Assembly (NCBI GenBank): GCA_013396755.1
Contig: VWZF01001867.1
Coordinates: 506,155 to 570,154, forward strand
DNA from: Sclerurus mexicanus
Taxonomy: Eukaryota; Chordata; Aves; Passeriformes; Furnariidae
Direction: 5' to 3'
Length of the DNA: 64,000 bases
Notes under the pieces: generated by a model
Told to the model about the DNA's origin: nothing
Database searches by the model: none
The model's input: only the letters and a program-made list of their open reading frames with translations
Made by a program: the position numbers and the translations under genes
Part shown: piece after piece, positions 27,279-37,921 of the stretch
How positions within the stretch are numbered: position 1 is the first letter of the stretch
Layout: the number at the start of each line of letters is the position of its first letter

Positions 27279-27518
27279 ATGCAAAGTGGGAATAAGTACG
27301 GTTTCCTAATTCTAGAGCCACTGACAAAGTGGGTTGGCATTGTTCCAGTAAAGAAAGCTACAGTCAAGTGTACCACAGTGCAGGCATTTAACATTGTATA
27401 TTTCAGATGGGATTTAAACCGACAAACTGATTTGAGACAAGGGACATATATGCCAGGGCAAATCATCAAGGAATTGTGTGGGAGGCTGGGAAGAAAAGAA
27501 AGGCTCCGCATTGCCTGA
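27279..27518 (+). pseudogene. ERV integrase core remnant
   Basis: An 80-codon open piece has LEPLTKWVGIVPVKKATVK followed by a stretch ending GQIIKELCGRLGRKERLRIA, typical of the retroviral/Ty3 integrase core. In the second catalytic block the expected aspartate is Arg (LRQGT). The frame stops at 27518. Relic only. Confidence 0.8.
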
Positions 27519-28087
27519 AACTTGCAGTTCAAGGTAAATGGAATGACCTGATGGGAATATAAAAACAGCACTAAGTCAAACAGTGAAAAACTATAGGAAA
27601 GTTTGGGATATTGCATCACCTTGTCATTATAATGACCTGTGAGCCACAACAGCTTCTCACAAGTTCGTGTGATTTAGAGCTATGCCTGGGAGTAAAAAGA
27701 CTGCCTAATGTTTTAACTGAAGAATGTGTACAGACCCTATCTAAACACATGGAAAGAGCTTAATGTTGTTATAGCAACTCAGATGGAATGGAATGGTCAA
27801 TGCACACTAAACAAACAAGAACAAACCACTACTCTGCAGAATGGCAAGGAGGATCGAAAGTAATGTTCCATATATTCCATGCAAGTTTACAGTCTAAACT
27901 GTAAATAGGATGGAATAACTCCAGTTAAAAACAAAGCAGAACCTTATATATATCAAGAAAAATGCATGAATGGAAAAATGCCCAAATAGTTTCAGTTTCA
28001 ATTTTAATCATGGAAAAGTAACTAAGTTAAGAAAAAGCTAGAATGTTATGTTATAGATATTGCTATTAAAATTTGAGAGTGAGAAGG

Positions 28088-28478
28088 TGTGGAAGATTTC
28101 TGGGCTGAAGGCACCTTCAGCCTGGGAAGGATGCAGCTGGGAGCATGGGAAAGTGGAGAAAAACAAGTCTATGGCCTGGTAGCTGCATGGGAAAGCAGAA
28201 GAAGCATGCAAAACAACTGCAGGAAACCAGATATAAACCAGGTAGTTTTTGAGCTTTACCAGCATGAGGAGAGATGCGAACTACCTATCAGAAGATGGTC
28301 TAAGACTTGTGGAGAGAAGTGCTTGGCTAATAGAGTGTGACATATGTATACATGGACAGATAAGAAAAGTATAAAAGAGAAGCCTTCGGTTAATAAAATG
28401 GTCATTGTTGTTGGCTCTTGCTGTCGGTGTGTCTGTGTGTGTATGTGCTCGCCGTTGCTGCAAGCAGGGGAAGTCACA
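28088..28478 (+). mobile_element. 3' LTR of the decayed ERV
   Basis: It starts TGTGGAAG and ends GTCACA, giving short inverted ends of TG...CA type. A purine tract (GAGAGTGAGAAGG) lies directly before it, as expected for the polypurine primer. Inside are TATAAAAG at about 28370 and an AATAAA signal at about 28394, then a GT-rich stretch, so U3, R and U5 can be recognised. Length is about 391 bases. Confidence 0.75.
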
Positions 28479-29144
28479 GCAGAATTATTGTCAGCAGAAA
28501 GGCTTTTAAAGATACAGCATAAATTAATTATTAGTCTTTGTCTGAGTGAGGAAGTTTTCATGTTTTTATTTTTATTAATAATTAAGTTAGGTTCAAATTT
28601 GTAAATATTTATTTGTATAACAAGGGAGTAGTAGTTATCCTGCTTTTCACAGATAATGGATCCTACCTCTAGTGGTAGAGGAAAACTGTTTTGTTCCACA
28701 GATCATAAAAATGGTCTCCACTGCTTCAAAATTGCGGGAAACAAATGTGGTGGTTAAGCAATAGCATCTCTGTTCCATGATGCCACGAATAATCGTATAA
28801 TTTTAACAAAAGTCTCTGATTTTAAGGGAATGTATTATTGGGGCTTGAAGTAGCATACAAATTTAACTTGGGTATTTTATTTTTACCTACTTGGCTAAAG
28901 ATCAAAAGAATGTACAGCAATTGTGATGGAACCTGGACAACTGTAACAACAGAAATATGAGTGGAAAACAGCAGAGATGGTTGAACAAAGTGTGAAACCC
29001 AGAAACGAAGTAGAAACCAAAAGAAATAAACAAAAAAAAAAGGAGGTCAAACATTTAGTTCACACAGTTCCACTGTCAGTGTGGTTAACTCTTTTAACCA
29101 AAGTTTTCAGCTGAGAGACAGTTCACAGTTTTGGGTATACAAAT

Positions 29145-29640
29145 ACTACTTAGTAATCATGGCTAGGCTTCGCGAACAAAGATTTGCAAGGGCTCTACCC
29201 ACGCTTGCTACAAGCATACTGGTGGCTAAAAAGGCCAATGCGAGATAGGCAAGTCCGATCGCAAAAGGCACAGCAGAAAGTCTCCATTGGCATTACTGGC
29301 GAGGCACGGTTCTTCCTGCATTGCCTTTTTTGCTCAAGACTGATTCTGCGTGTGCTCTCAAAGGAAGCAGCAGCATTATGGATGGTGTGTCTCCATTTCT
29401 CCCAATTGGAGGCCAGAGTGGACCATTGATGGTGGTCAATACGGCCAAGGCTGAGGTGTTGCTTCAGGGGAATCCTTGTATCTCCTCTCCGGGGCTCCTC
29501 TCTTGCGGCAGCTGGTGGTGAGTTCACCAAAGAGCACAATCTTAGGGAGGCAGTGATCCTCCATCCTGGAGATGTGACCTGCCCAGCACAGCTGCGTTTT
29601 CAGCATCAGTAGCAACAAAGTGATAGAGTGCATATTGCTG
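29145..29640 (-). mobile_element. RTE-type LINE 3' fragment (copy 1)
   Basis: On the minus strand one frame (29633-29436) reads LKTQLCWAGHISRMEDHCLP, the typical tail of RTE-clade reverse transcriptase polyproteins. A second frame (29539-29195) then continues past a frameshift and ends with a C-x2-C...H-x3-C finger (CAFCDRTCLSRIGLFSHQYAC region). The short 3' end reads CGAAGCCTAGCCATGAT. The element is 5'-truncated and dead. It may belong to the AviRTE group, which is patchily distributed in birds. Confidence 0.75.
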
Positions 29641-30072
29641 TGAAGAAAGCTTTTACTTTGACTTTCCTGAGACAGAACCTCTTACTAAAGGGTTATTTGT
29701 AACATTGATCCAGAAATTAATTCCATATGGTTGAGTACAACATACTGAGGTTAGGATTTTAGAGGGAGTAGAAGTTGTGACTAGAATTTTAGACACCATT
29801 TATATAAAAGCACTGAGTAGTAAGTGATTAAAACTGGGGCATATTATATGCAAAATAAACCCCCCATGAAATAAAAATATTTGAATGCTACTTACATATG
29901 ATATCTTTGTTAAATGAGATTTAACAATGTCATATGGGAATCAAAACAAAGGTAGAAGTAGTAAATATATTAGTTTTATAGAAAGAAAAGTACTGAAACT
30001 TGAAAGTGCTACTAACATTGTTAAACTACTAATAACAGTAGATTCTGCAAGCAGTAATCACTAACACACAGG

Positions 30073-30179
30073 TGTCCTAGTTACAGGGGCCAGGACCAGT
30101 TTATCACCATGTGGGTGTAACCAAAACTGTGTACTCTACACCCTCTATGTCAGTTCTGATGAACTGTTAATAATGGATC
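30073..30179 (+). mobile_element. Truncated LTR start (copy 1)
   Basis: The first about 107 bases of the LTR that is complete at 31352, beginning TGTCCTAGTTACAGGGGCC and cut by the N at 30180. Confidence 0.7.
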
Positions 30180-30180
30180 N
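30180..30180. other. Single-N assembly join
   Basis: One ambiguous base lies exactly at the border of the two near-identical 1,278-base copies. Confidence 0.98.
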
Positions 30181-31458
30181 TCAAAAGAATGTACAGCAAT
30201 TGTGATGGAACCTGGACAACTGTAACAACAGAAATATGAGTGGAAAACAGCAGAGATGGTTGAACAAAGTGTGAAACCCAGAAACGAAGTAGAAACCAAA
30301 AGAAATAAACAAAAAAAAAAAGAGGTCAAACATTTAGTTCACACAGTTCCGCTGTCAGTGTGGTTAACTCTTTTAACCAAAGTTTTCAGCTGAGAGACAG
30401 TTCACAGTTTTGGGTATACAAATACTACTTAGTAATCATGGCTAGGCTTCGCGAACAAAGATTTGCAAGGGCTCTACCCACGCTTGCTACAAGCATACTG
30501 GTGGCTAAAAAGGCCAATGCGAGATAGGCAAGTCCGATCGCAAAAGGCACAGCAGAAAGTCTCCATTGGCATTACTGGCGAGGCACGGTTCTTCCTGCAT
30601 TGCCTTTTTTGCTCAAGACTGATTCTGCGTGTGCTCTCAAAGGAAGCAGCAGCATTATGGATGGTGTGTCTCCATTTCTCCCAATTGGAGGCCAGAGTGG
30701 ACCATTGATGGTGGTCAATACGGCCAAGGCTGAGGTGTTGCTTCAGGGGAATCCTTGTATCTCCTCTCCGGGGCTCCTCTCTTGCGGCAGCTGGTGGTGA
30801 GTTCACCAAAGAGCACAATCTTAGGGAGGCAGTGATCCTCCATCCTGGAGATGTGACCTGCCCAGCACAGCTGCGTTTTCAGCATCAGTAGCAACAAAGT
30901 GATAGAGTGCATATTGCTGTGAAGAAAGCTTTTACTTTGACTTTCCTGAGACAGAACCTCTTACTAAAGGGTTATTTGTAACATTGATCCAGAAATTAAT
31001 TCCATATGGTTGAGTACAACATACTGAGGTTAGGATTTTAGAGGGAGTAGAAGTTGTGACTAGAATTTTAGACACCATTTATATAAAAGCACTGAGTAGT
31101 AAGTGATTAAAACTGGGGCATATTATATGCAAAATAAACCCCCCATGAAATAAAAATATTTGAATGCTACTTACATATGATATCTTTGTTAAATGAGATT
31201 TAACAATGTCATATGGGAATCAAAACAAAGGTAGAAGTAGTAAATATATTAGTTTTATAGAAAGAAAAGTACTGAAACTTGAAAGTGCTACTAACATTGT
31301 TAAACTACTAATAACAGTAGATTCTGCAAGCAGTAATCACTAACACACAGGTGTCCTAGTTACAGGGGCCAGGACCAGTTTATCACCATGTGGGTATAAC
31401 CAAAACTGTGTATTCTACACCCTCTATGTCAGTTCTGATGAACTGTTAACAATGGATC
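30181..31458. repeat. 1,278-base segment, copy 2 of direct duplication
   Basis: Near-identical to 28902-30179. This copy continues smoothly into the LTR at its right end (31352 onward), while copy 1 stops inside that LTR at the N. That pattern fits two overlapping contigs joined without merging. Confidence 0.97.
30424..30919 (-). mobile_element. RTE-type LINE 3' fragment (copy 2)
   Basis: Identical in content to the fragment at 29145-29640, including the frameshift (frames 30912-30715 and 30818-30474). It is the second copy within the direct duplication, not an independent insertion. Confidence 0.75.
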
Positions 31459-32155
31459 ATTTGCAGCAGCTGCCCAGGACACACCTGGTACCTCAGGCTA
31501 CAAACCAGATGTTAAAGAACCCTGTGAGACAGAGGAGTGTTTCTGTCTACACACCAATGACTCAGTTCTGATAACTCCCCTCCCGGGAGGCATCAGCACC
31601 TTCACACCCAGCCTGAGGAGTCATCTCTCTTAATGGGCCATTAGGGACTGGCATAATAGGCAGCGGCAAGGACCTAGACCATCAAAGATTCCAAAAATAT
31701 CCCATGATTCACAGTGTTAAATCATCCATTGTGAAACTCCTTGCTCTGGGCAGAGGTACTGGGCATTCCCACCTGAACCTGAACATATATAATCTTCAGG
31801 ATTTGGGACTTCTGCACCACTGGTTGAATCCAGAGGAGGACCAAAACCTCAACCAGACTGAGACTGCCACTTCCAACAACAGTGTGACCATCATCCTCAC
31901 CAACAGGTTTCTTTTCTGTTTAATTTGCACTCAGGGGGACCAGGTGGTGCTCAGCACAGGGGCTAACAAACACTGTTCTGCTTGTGTCCCAGGGTACTAG
32001 GTTATATATCTGTGGCTTTTTTTGGTTAAAACCAATTTTTCTCTGTATCATTGTATTTATTGTAATCTTTTTTTAGTAAATTGTAACTCTGACTTGTAAT
32101 TTCTCTTGAATTGTGTTCATTTCTCCCACCAGTTTACCTTTAAACAATAAGTTAT
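31352..32155 (+). mobile_element. Avian ERV LTR (ERVL-like), plus strand
   Basis: It begins TGTCCTAGTTACAGGGGCC. The 3' part has 'ctcagggggaccaggtggtg', a 'ggttatatatctgtgg' block and 'ttgtatttattgtaatc', and ends near 'gtttacctttaaacaa', an arrangement I associate with avian ERVL-like LTRs. The right boundary is approximate. No retroviral reading frame was recognised around it. Confidence 0.6.
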
Positions 32156-33152
32156 AGTACAGTCAGACTGTAGGATGGCCAGAGTTTCAACCATTGAAAT
32201 GGGACAAAGCTATCATTTTAAGAGAAATGAAGGCCAAGATGCTGTCCCGAAGACGAATGGAGATGTTTGTAAAACAGCATATATACAACCCACATTGCTA
32301 TTGCCTGAAGAGATGTATTAGTCACTGCACAGAAGCTAAGGGGCATTACTGAAGGTGTTTTAACATATTCAGAAAGGCACTGTAAGAAATATGATTATAG
32401 TCACTGAGTCCTGTCCCAGAGGAACACAGTCCAGAGAAGCCCCCAGAATGGGAACAAGAGTATTGCTCCTACAATAGTAGTAGCTACTTGTGTGTGGACC
32501 CAAATAGTTAATGATTCTGGGATCTACAGCACCAGATACAGATGCATGTCATTGTTTCTCTGTATTGATTTCAGTAGAAATTGTCAGAAAACTGTGCTCT
32601 CTATAGAGAAACAGGTATGCAAGATTTCTCATCTATATAATTTAGGGTAGGCATTTGCAATGTTTGCCCATACCAACAGGACTATAATATCCAGAACATC
32701 ACCAGCCTGGGCCTAATTTGGAATCTTTATAACAAAAAACATTAAGGAATCACAGAAAACAGAGCAAGTAGCTAAAATTTTAATGAATAGGCACGAAGCA
32801 GTGAAAGGATATATTACTTTTGAGAATCAACAGCCACTAAGACTAGGAAAGGATGAAGAAACATTGAATCTACCATGGTATTTTCAGTGGACAATCAAGC
32901 ACTCTTACAAGAATTGTGTTATTTTAACCATAAATCATTACCCGTGTATTAACTAGTTGTCTTTTTGTTACAGTTTGCAGTATGTCTTTTAATGTGTGAC
33001 AGAAGACCTGTGGCCATCTGGAGCTGTACAACTGCAAAAGAACTGGATTTTGCAAGAAAATCATGAGACAAGACTAGAGCAGGGTGACACCCCACCTTCT
33101 TGCTCTGAGGCAGTACCTAGCCTTGAGCCAGCAGAGCTTGAGACTGTGTGTT
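32156..33152. other. Unassigned sequence between LTR and CR1
   Basis: No clear gene. It could be ERV internal DNA following the LTR, but I could not match it to a retroviral domain. Confidence 0.4.
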
Positions 33153-34263
33153 TGGAATCACAGAATCACAGAATGGTTCAGGTGGGAAGGGACCACTGAT
33201 GGTCGTCTGGTCCAACCTCTCTGTTCAAGCAAGGTCCTCTAGAGCGCATTACTCAGGATTGTGTCCAGATGGCTTCTGAATGTCTCCAGAGAAGGAGACT
33301 TTACAACCTCTGGGAAACCTGTTTCAATGCTCAGCCACCCTCACAGTAAAGAAGTTCTTCATGTTCAGGTGGAATTTCCTGTGCATCAGTTTCTGCCCAT
33401 TACCTTATGCCCTATTGCTTGGCCCCACTGAGAATCCCCTGGCTCCATCCTCTCTTCAGATACTTATCGACATTGATGGAGTCCCATCTCAGATATCTCT
33501 TCTAAGGCCGAACAAGCCCAGCTACCTCAGCCTTTCCTCATAAAAGAGATGCTCCTGATCCTTAGTCATCTTTGTAGCCCACCACTGGACCCATACCAGG
33601 AGCAACATGTCTCTCTTGTCCTGAGGAACCCAGAAGTGAACACAGCACTGCAGCTGAGTAGAGGGGCAGGATAACCACCCTATACCTGCTGGCAATGCTC
33701 TTCTTAATGCAACCCAGGATACCATTGGCCTTCTTGGCCACAAGGGCACACTGGCTCATGAACACTTTATTGTCCACCAGGACCTCCAGGTCCTTGTCCA
33801 TACAGCTGCTTTCTAGCCAGTCTGCCCCCAGCCTGTCCCGGTACATGGGGTTATTCTTCCCCATGTGCAAGACCCTGCGTTTGCCTTTGTGGAATTTCAA
33901 AAGGTTCTGCTCTGCTGCTCTCTCCAACCTCTCAAGGTCCTTCTGAAGGGCTGCAAATCAGTCTGGGGTACGGGCCACTCCTCCCAACTTTGTGCTATCA
34001 GTGAACTTGCTGAGGAGACAGTCTATCCCTTCATCCGAGTAATGGATGAAAAGGTAACAATAGTGGGCCCAGGACTGAATCTTGGGGGACATCACTAGGG
34101 ACAGAGCTCCAACTAGACTCCGTGCCACTGATCACAACCCTCTGATATTGCCATTCAGCTAGTTCTCAATCCTCCTCACCGTCCACTCATACAGGCCGTT
34201 CTTCCTGAGTTTGTAAGGCACCAGGAACTGATTTTCCATCCCATCACTGACAAAAGGCTTACC
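33153..34263 (-). mobile_element. CR1 LINE, about 1.1 kb, with ORF2 C-terminal remnant
   Basis: The plus strand starts with the doubled ATCACAGAATCACAGAATGG terminus and the GGAAGGGACC block. On the minus strand 33927-33562 is open and reads LLKFHKGKRRVLHMGKNNPM and CALVAKKANGILGCIKKS, the characteristic end of CR1 ORF2 reverse transcriptase. Continuation in other frames shows frameshifts, and the element is 5'-truncated. Confidence 0.93.
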
Positions 34264-36279
34264 AAGGCAGAAGATTTATATGAGTATATTAAGCACCACA
34301 TAATCAGAATTTGCTTGCCTTGAACCCAGACATAAGCACACTAAAGCAGCAAATCCAACAATAACAAACTAGCACTTTGTAACACAGCTATGCATATGAA
34401 TAATATGGAACCACAAAGGGACAGAGACTTGGGGTGTAGTTTCACAAAATGGATACAGAAAAACATTGTCAAGTAATAAAATCTGGAAAATAAGAATTAA
34501 GGATGCAGAATAAGCAGGAAAGAAGCCTGGCCAAATCAGAACAAGTTCTAGTCCTATAAAAAAATGGAGTTAAACTATTGGTAGCAGACAAGATCCTCTG
34601 CTTGTTTTGATTGGGAAGGGGTGAGGAACATTAAAACATCAAGGATGAGTAGGAAAGAATGGGGAGAAAAATCATCCAATTCAGTTCTATCCTTACTGAA
34701 AAGCTCTCAAATCTTACCACCTGAGCATCAGTGATTCAGGCCCTCGAGAACCACCACAGCAATTATCACAGCAGGCACATAGTTGCAAAAAGGGATATAC
34801 TGTTCCTGGATGGGTAGGAAGATCACATGTTAGGGCTTGAATTGCACATCTGTGGAAAAAAAAGGATCTTAACTTTTTACAGTCTATTACCTAATCAAAA
34901 GAGGACAATGAGTGGAAATGTAAATATTTTAAGGCACAAAAGAAAAGTGCAATAACTTCTAATAAGCTTGAATATGCAAAAAGACTAACCAAGAAAAATG
35001 AGCACGGATTAAATTTTATGTGCCATGACATAAAGCAGTAATCTTATTTATGGTTCGCAAGCATAGCTTTCAAAAGCAGTCTTCCGAGGTTAAAGGCATG
35101 ATGCCTTCAAATATTGCTTTCTTATTCATTTCAGGCAAGCAACCTTAAACTGACTTGCAACAAGTTTTAAAACTCATAAATTGAAATTGACATCCTTTCA
35201 GTCCTAAATCACAAACATGATTCATATTTCAGTGGCTTTTTCTTGGACAATTCTACTAGGATGACATCATTCGTGAAATTCAAATTTTGTTCTTAGCCTC
35301 CTTCTGTTCATTATTGTCACTCAAGTATGCTCTAAAAAGGCATATGATACTCTGCTTTCCTCAATTCCTTTCACTCCTTCCACAGAACTAAGTATCAGCA
35401 GGTTGTCAAAAAAGAGGGTGGGTGGAATTCCATCTTCTAAAACACCCTCAAATATTTTTTTAAAGGCTCCTGTACAGATTTTTTAAGACATATGGATAAG
35501 CAATAACACCAAAGTGCAAGATCTACAAATGATCTGACTAATTTACCCATTCTGACAATTCATGTAGGAAACAGGATTTGCAAAAATGCAAGTAGAACTT
35601 CAAATGATACCTACCATGTTTCTCTACAAAGATATTGGTAAATCAAATATACATAGATATCCAGATATGCTGCCAATAAAAAAAAAGCACAACAAAGCAA
35701 ACAAAATGGCTAAAACCACTTCGAACCACAAACTTTTAAAACAGCAAGCGCGTATGCCTCTTACATGTACATAAAGCTGAGCAACTAACTGAAATCCATG
35801 GGTTGTGCTCCAAACTATTAGTATACTCAAAGTTGTCTGAAAGTGCAATAGTAAAATATATTGTATCTCATAACAAATGTGCCATAACCAATTTGTGTTT
35901 TCCTCCTAACGGAGGGAGTCTTATGAGATATCTTAGTATCAAATTCATTTTCTCTTAATGTAATTCACAATACAGTGTCAGCTTGTGGATTAACCCTGTC
36001 CAGCAGCTAAGGCACACACAGCCACTGTGCTAGAGAGAATTGTAAGGGCAAAAGCAAGAAAAATTGTGGGCTGAGTTAAAGACAGTTTAGAGAGTGAAGC
36101 ACAGCAGGGCCTGCAAGCAAAGCAAAATAAGGAATACATTCACTACTTCCCATCAATGGTCAGATCTTTAGCTGTATCCTGGAAAGCGGGGTTCCGTCAT
36201 TCATAACAGTTACTTGGGAAGAGAAATGCTGTAACCTCAAATGTCCCTTTTTCTTCCTTCTCTGTCTGAGTTTTTAGCA
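34264..36279. other. Intergenic, nothing recognised
   Basis: AT-rich sequence with short random frames. No conserved domain, RNA gene or clear repeat terminus is seen. Confidence 0.5.
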
Positions 36280-36552
36280 CTGGACACAGTGCCATGGGGC
36301 ATGGAATATCCCTTTGGTCAGTTGGGCTCAATTGTGTGGGCTGTGTTGTCGCACAGCTTCTTGTGCAGCCTCCTCGGTGGCTGGGAAGTGTGGGAAGCAG
36401 AGAAAGCCTTGACTTTATATATAAACACTGTTCAGCAGTGGTTAAAATATTGGTGTGTTACCAGCACTGTTTTGGTGAGCAATTCAAAACACAGCACCAC
36501 ACTTGCTGCTATGAAGAAAATTAACTCTACCCCTTGCCATACTCAGTGCACA
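36280..36552 (-). mobile_element. Partial avian ERV LTR, minus strand
   Basis: The blocks 'atggaatatccctttggtca' and 'gaagaaaattaactctaccc' are the reverse complements of the 'tgaccaaaggaatatcc' and 'gggtagagttaatt' blocks in the plus-strand LTR at 37431. It is the same family in opposite orientation; the far (3') end is missing or too diverged. Confidence 0.75.
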
Positions 36553-37430
36553 ACTTGTATAGTAAGTTTCAAGTGGGAATAACCTTGTAAATATTTAATT
36601 TGTTCAGAAGTGAGGTTTCAAAGTTGCAAACTGTGCTGAGTCAAACTCACTGAGGATGGAATAAAAAGTTTGACTTCTAGATATTATTTTCCAATGTGCT
36701 TATGCTTTCAGAAAATAATTCAAGTTAATGAATTATGTCAAATTTGAAAGGGAAGCACTTTTTAAATCAGCAATATCTTTAATGGAGTTTTTGCACTTGA
36801 GTTATGCAATCTGTTTAAAACTCATTTTATTATTGACTAAAAACCAGTAAAGTCTGGAGAAACACTTCTGAGTGTTTTGTTCTTTGAGAAGCAGCAAATT
36901 TCATACAGGCCTTGCAATCTGTAAATCCAAAGAGATTTTATCCATTTAATATTCCTCATTGCCACTATACCAGTCAAAGCTGCTCTATTTATTCCCATAG
37001 AGGGACTTCAAATTCCTACTCCAGTAATGCTGTTTCTGAATATTGCAAGTAATGCATTCCAGTTCCACAAGGTTGAAATCCAACAGGAGTTAGTTCCCAG
37101 TAGGTTTGGTTTTGTGGGTGGTGGGTTTGCGTACTTTTTTAGAATTCACTTATTACCCATGTTTTCTTTAGAGACTTTCTTTACTGAACCCATGTATTCT
37201 GGCACACATAGCTATCAGTATCTTACTAATATTCTAAAGCTAACAACATTATTAGAGGCAAGTGGTGGAACTCTGTGCATCAACTCACACAAATGTGGTG
37301 TCATCAATACGGGCACATCCACATTATGCACTCTGTGTTCAGAAACTTTGGAGCCGAATGTACTTTTTCTTATTAAATTAATTATATGAATAATTCTATA
37401 ATGCAACTATCAAATGTGAATCAAAATATT

Positions 37431-37921
37431 TGTGCTGATTTTGACTGGGGTAGAGTTAATTTACCTCACAGTAGCGAGTATGGGGCTGTGTTTTGGATTT
37501 GTGCTGAAAACAGTGCTGATAACTAGGGAATTTTTTTTAATTATTGCTTGCATGGAGTCAAGGCCTTTTCTGCTTCACACAATGGCCAGCCAGTGAGTGG
37601 GCTTGAGGTGCATGAGAAACTGGAAGAAGACACAGCTGGGACAGCCAAACCCAACTGACCAAAGGAATATCCCAAACCATGTGTTATCATGCCCAGCACT
37701 TAAACTTGAGCAAAAGGAAGGAAGAGGGGGCTGTTTGGAAAGATGGTGTTTGTCTTTCTAAGTCCATTACATCATGGAGTCCTGCTTTCCTGGGGATGGC
37801 TGAACACCTGCCTGCTCACGGGAAGTGGTGAATGAATTCCTTATTTGCCTTGCTTGCATGTGCAGCTTTTGCTTTACCTATTAAACTATCATAACCCATG
37901 AGTTTTCTCACTTTGATTCTC
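37431..37921 (+). mobile_element. Avian ERV solo LTR, plus strand
   Basis: It starts TGTGCTGATTTTGACTGGGG then TAGAGTTAATTT and continues through 'aactgaccaaaggaatatcc', 'tcctgctttcctggggatgg' and an ATTAAA poly(A)-type signal near 37880. The 3' end breaks off into a T/G-rich tract, so the terminal CA is not visible. No internal genes flank it. Confidence 0.8.

Larger units (their letters stand above)
22800..28478 (+). mobile_element. Decayed endogenous retrovirus (gag?-pol-3' LTR), plus strand
   Basis: An old provirus relic with many stops and frameshifts. The weak 5' part (about 23.1-23.7 kb) has gag-like composition and degenerate zinc-knuckle-like spacing. Reverse transcriptase fragments start near 24.6 kb, with an active-site-like motif at 24945. 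An RT connection/RNase H-like stretch covers 25150-25530. The integrase zinc-binding motif is at 26479 and an integrase core piece at 27279-27518, ending in a 3' LTR at 28088-28478. No env and no 5' LTR were found, and the 5' boundary is a guess. The integrase is split by a minus-strand LTR insertion. It cannot encode working proteins. Confidence 0.75.
28902..30179. repeat. 1,278-base segment, copy 1 of direct duplication
   Basis: Every feature recurs exactly 1,279 bases downstream, from TCAAAAGAATGTACAGCAAT to ATGGATC. Only a handful of differences are visible: the A-run length near 29040, ccactg/ccgctg, gtgggtgt/gtgggtat, tactct/tattct and taataatgg/taacaatgg. The two copies are separated by one N at 30180. 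Confidence 0.97.

Noticed and set aside
27248..27649. 133-codon minus-strand open frame
   Set aside because: It is a shadow of the plus-strand integrase remnant.
28427..28452. GT-rich run as a microsatellite
   Set aside because: It sits just after the LTR poly(A) signal and is better explained as the GT-rich element of that LTR.
28256..28699. 147-codon minus-strand open frame
   Set aside because: It is antisense to the ERV 3' LTR and its flank, and the composition reflects the repeat, not a protein family.
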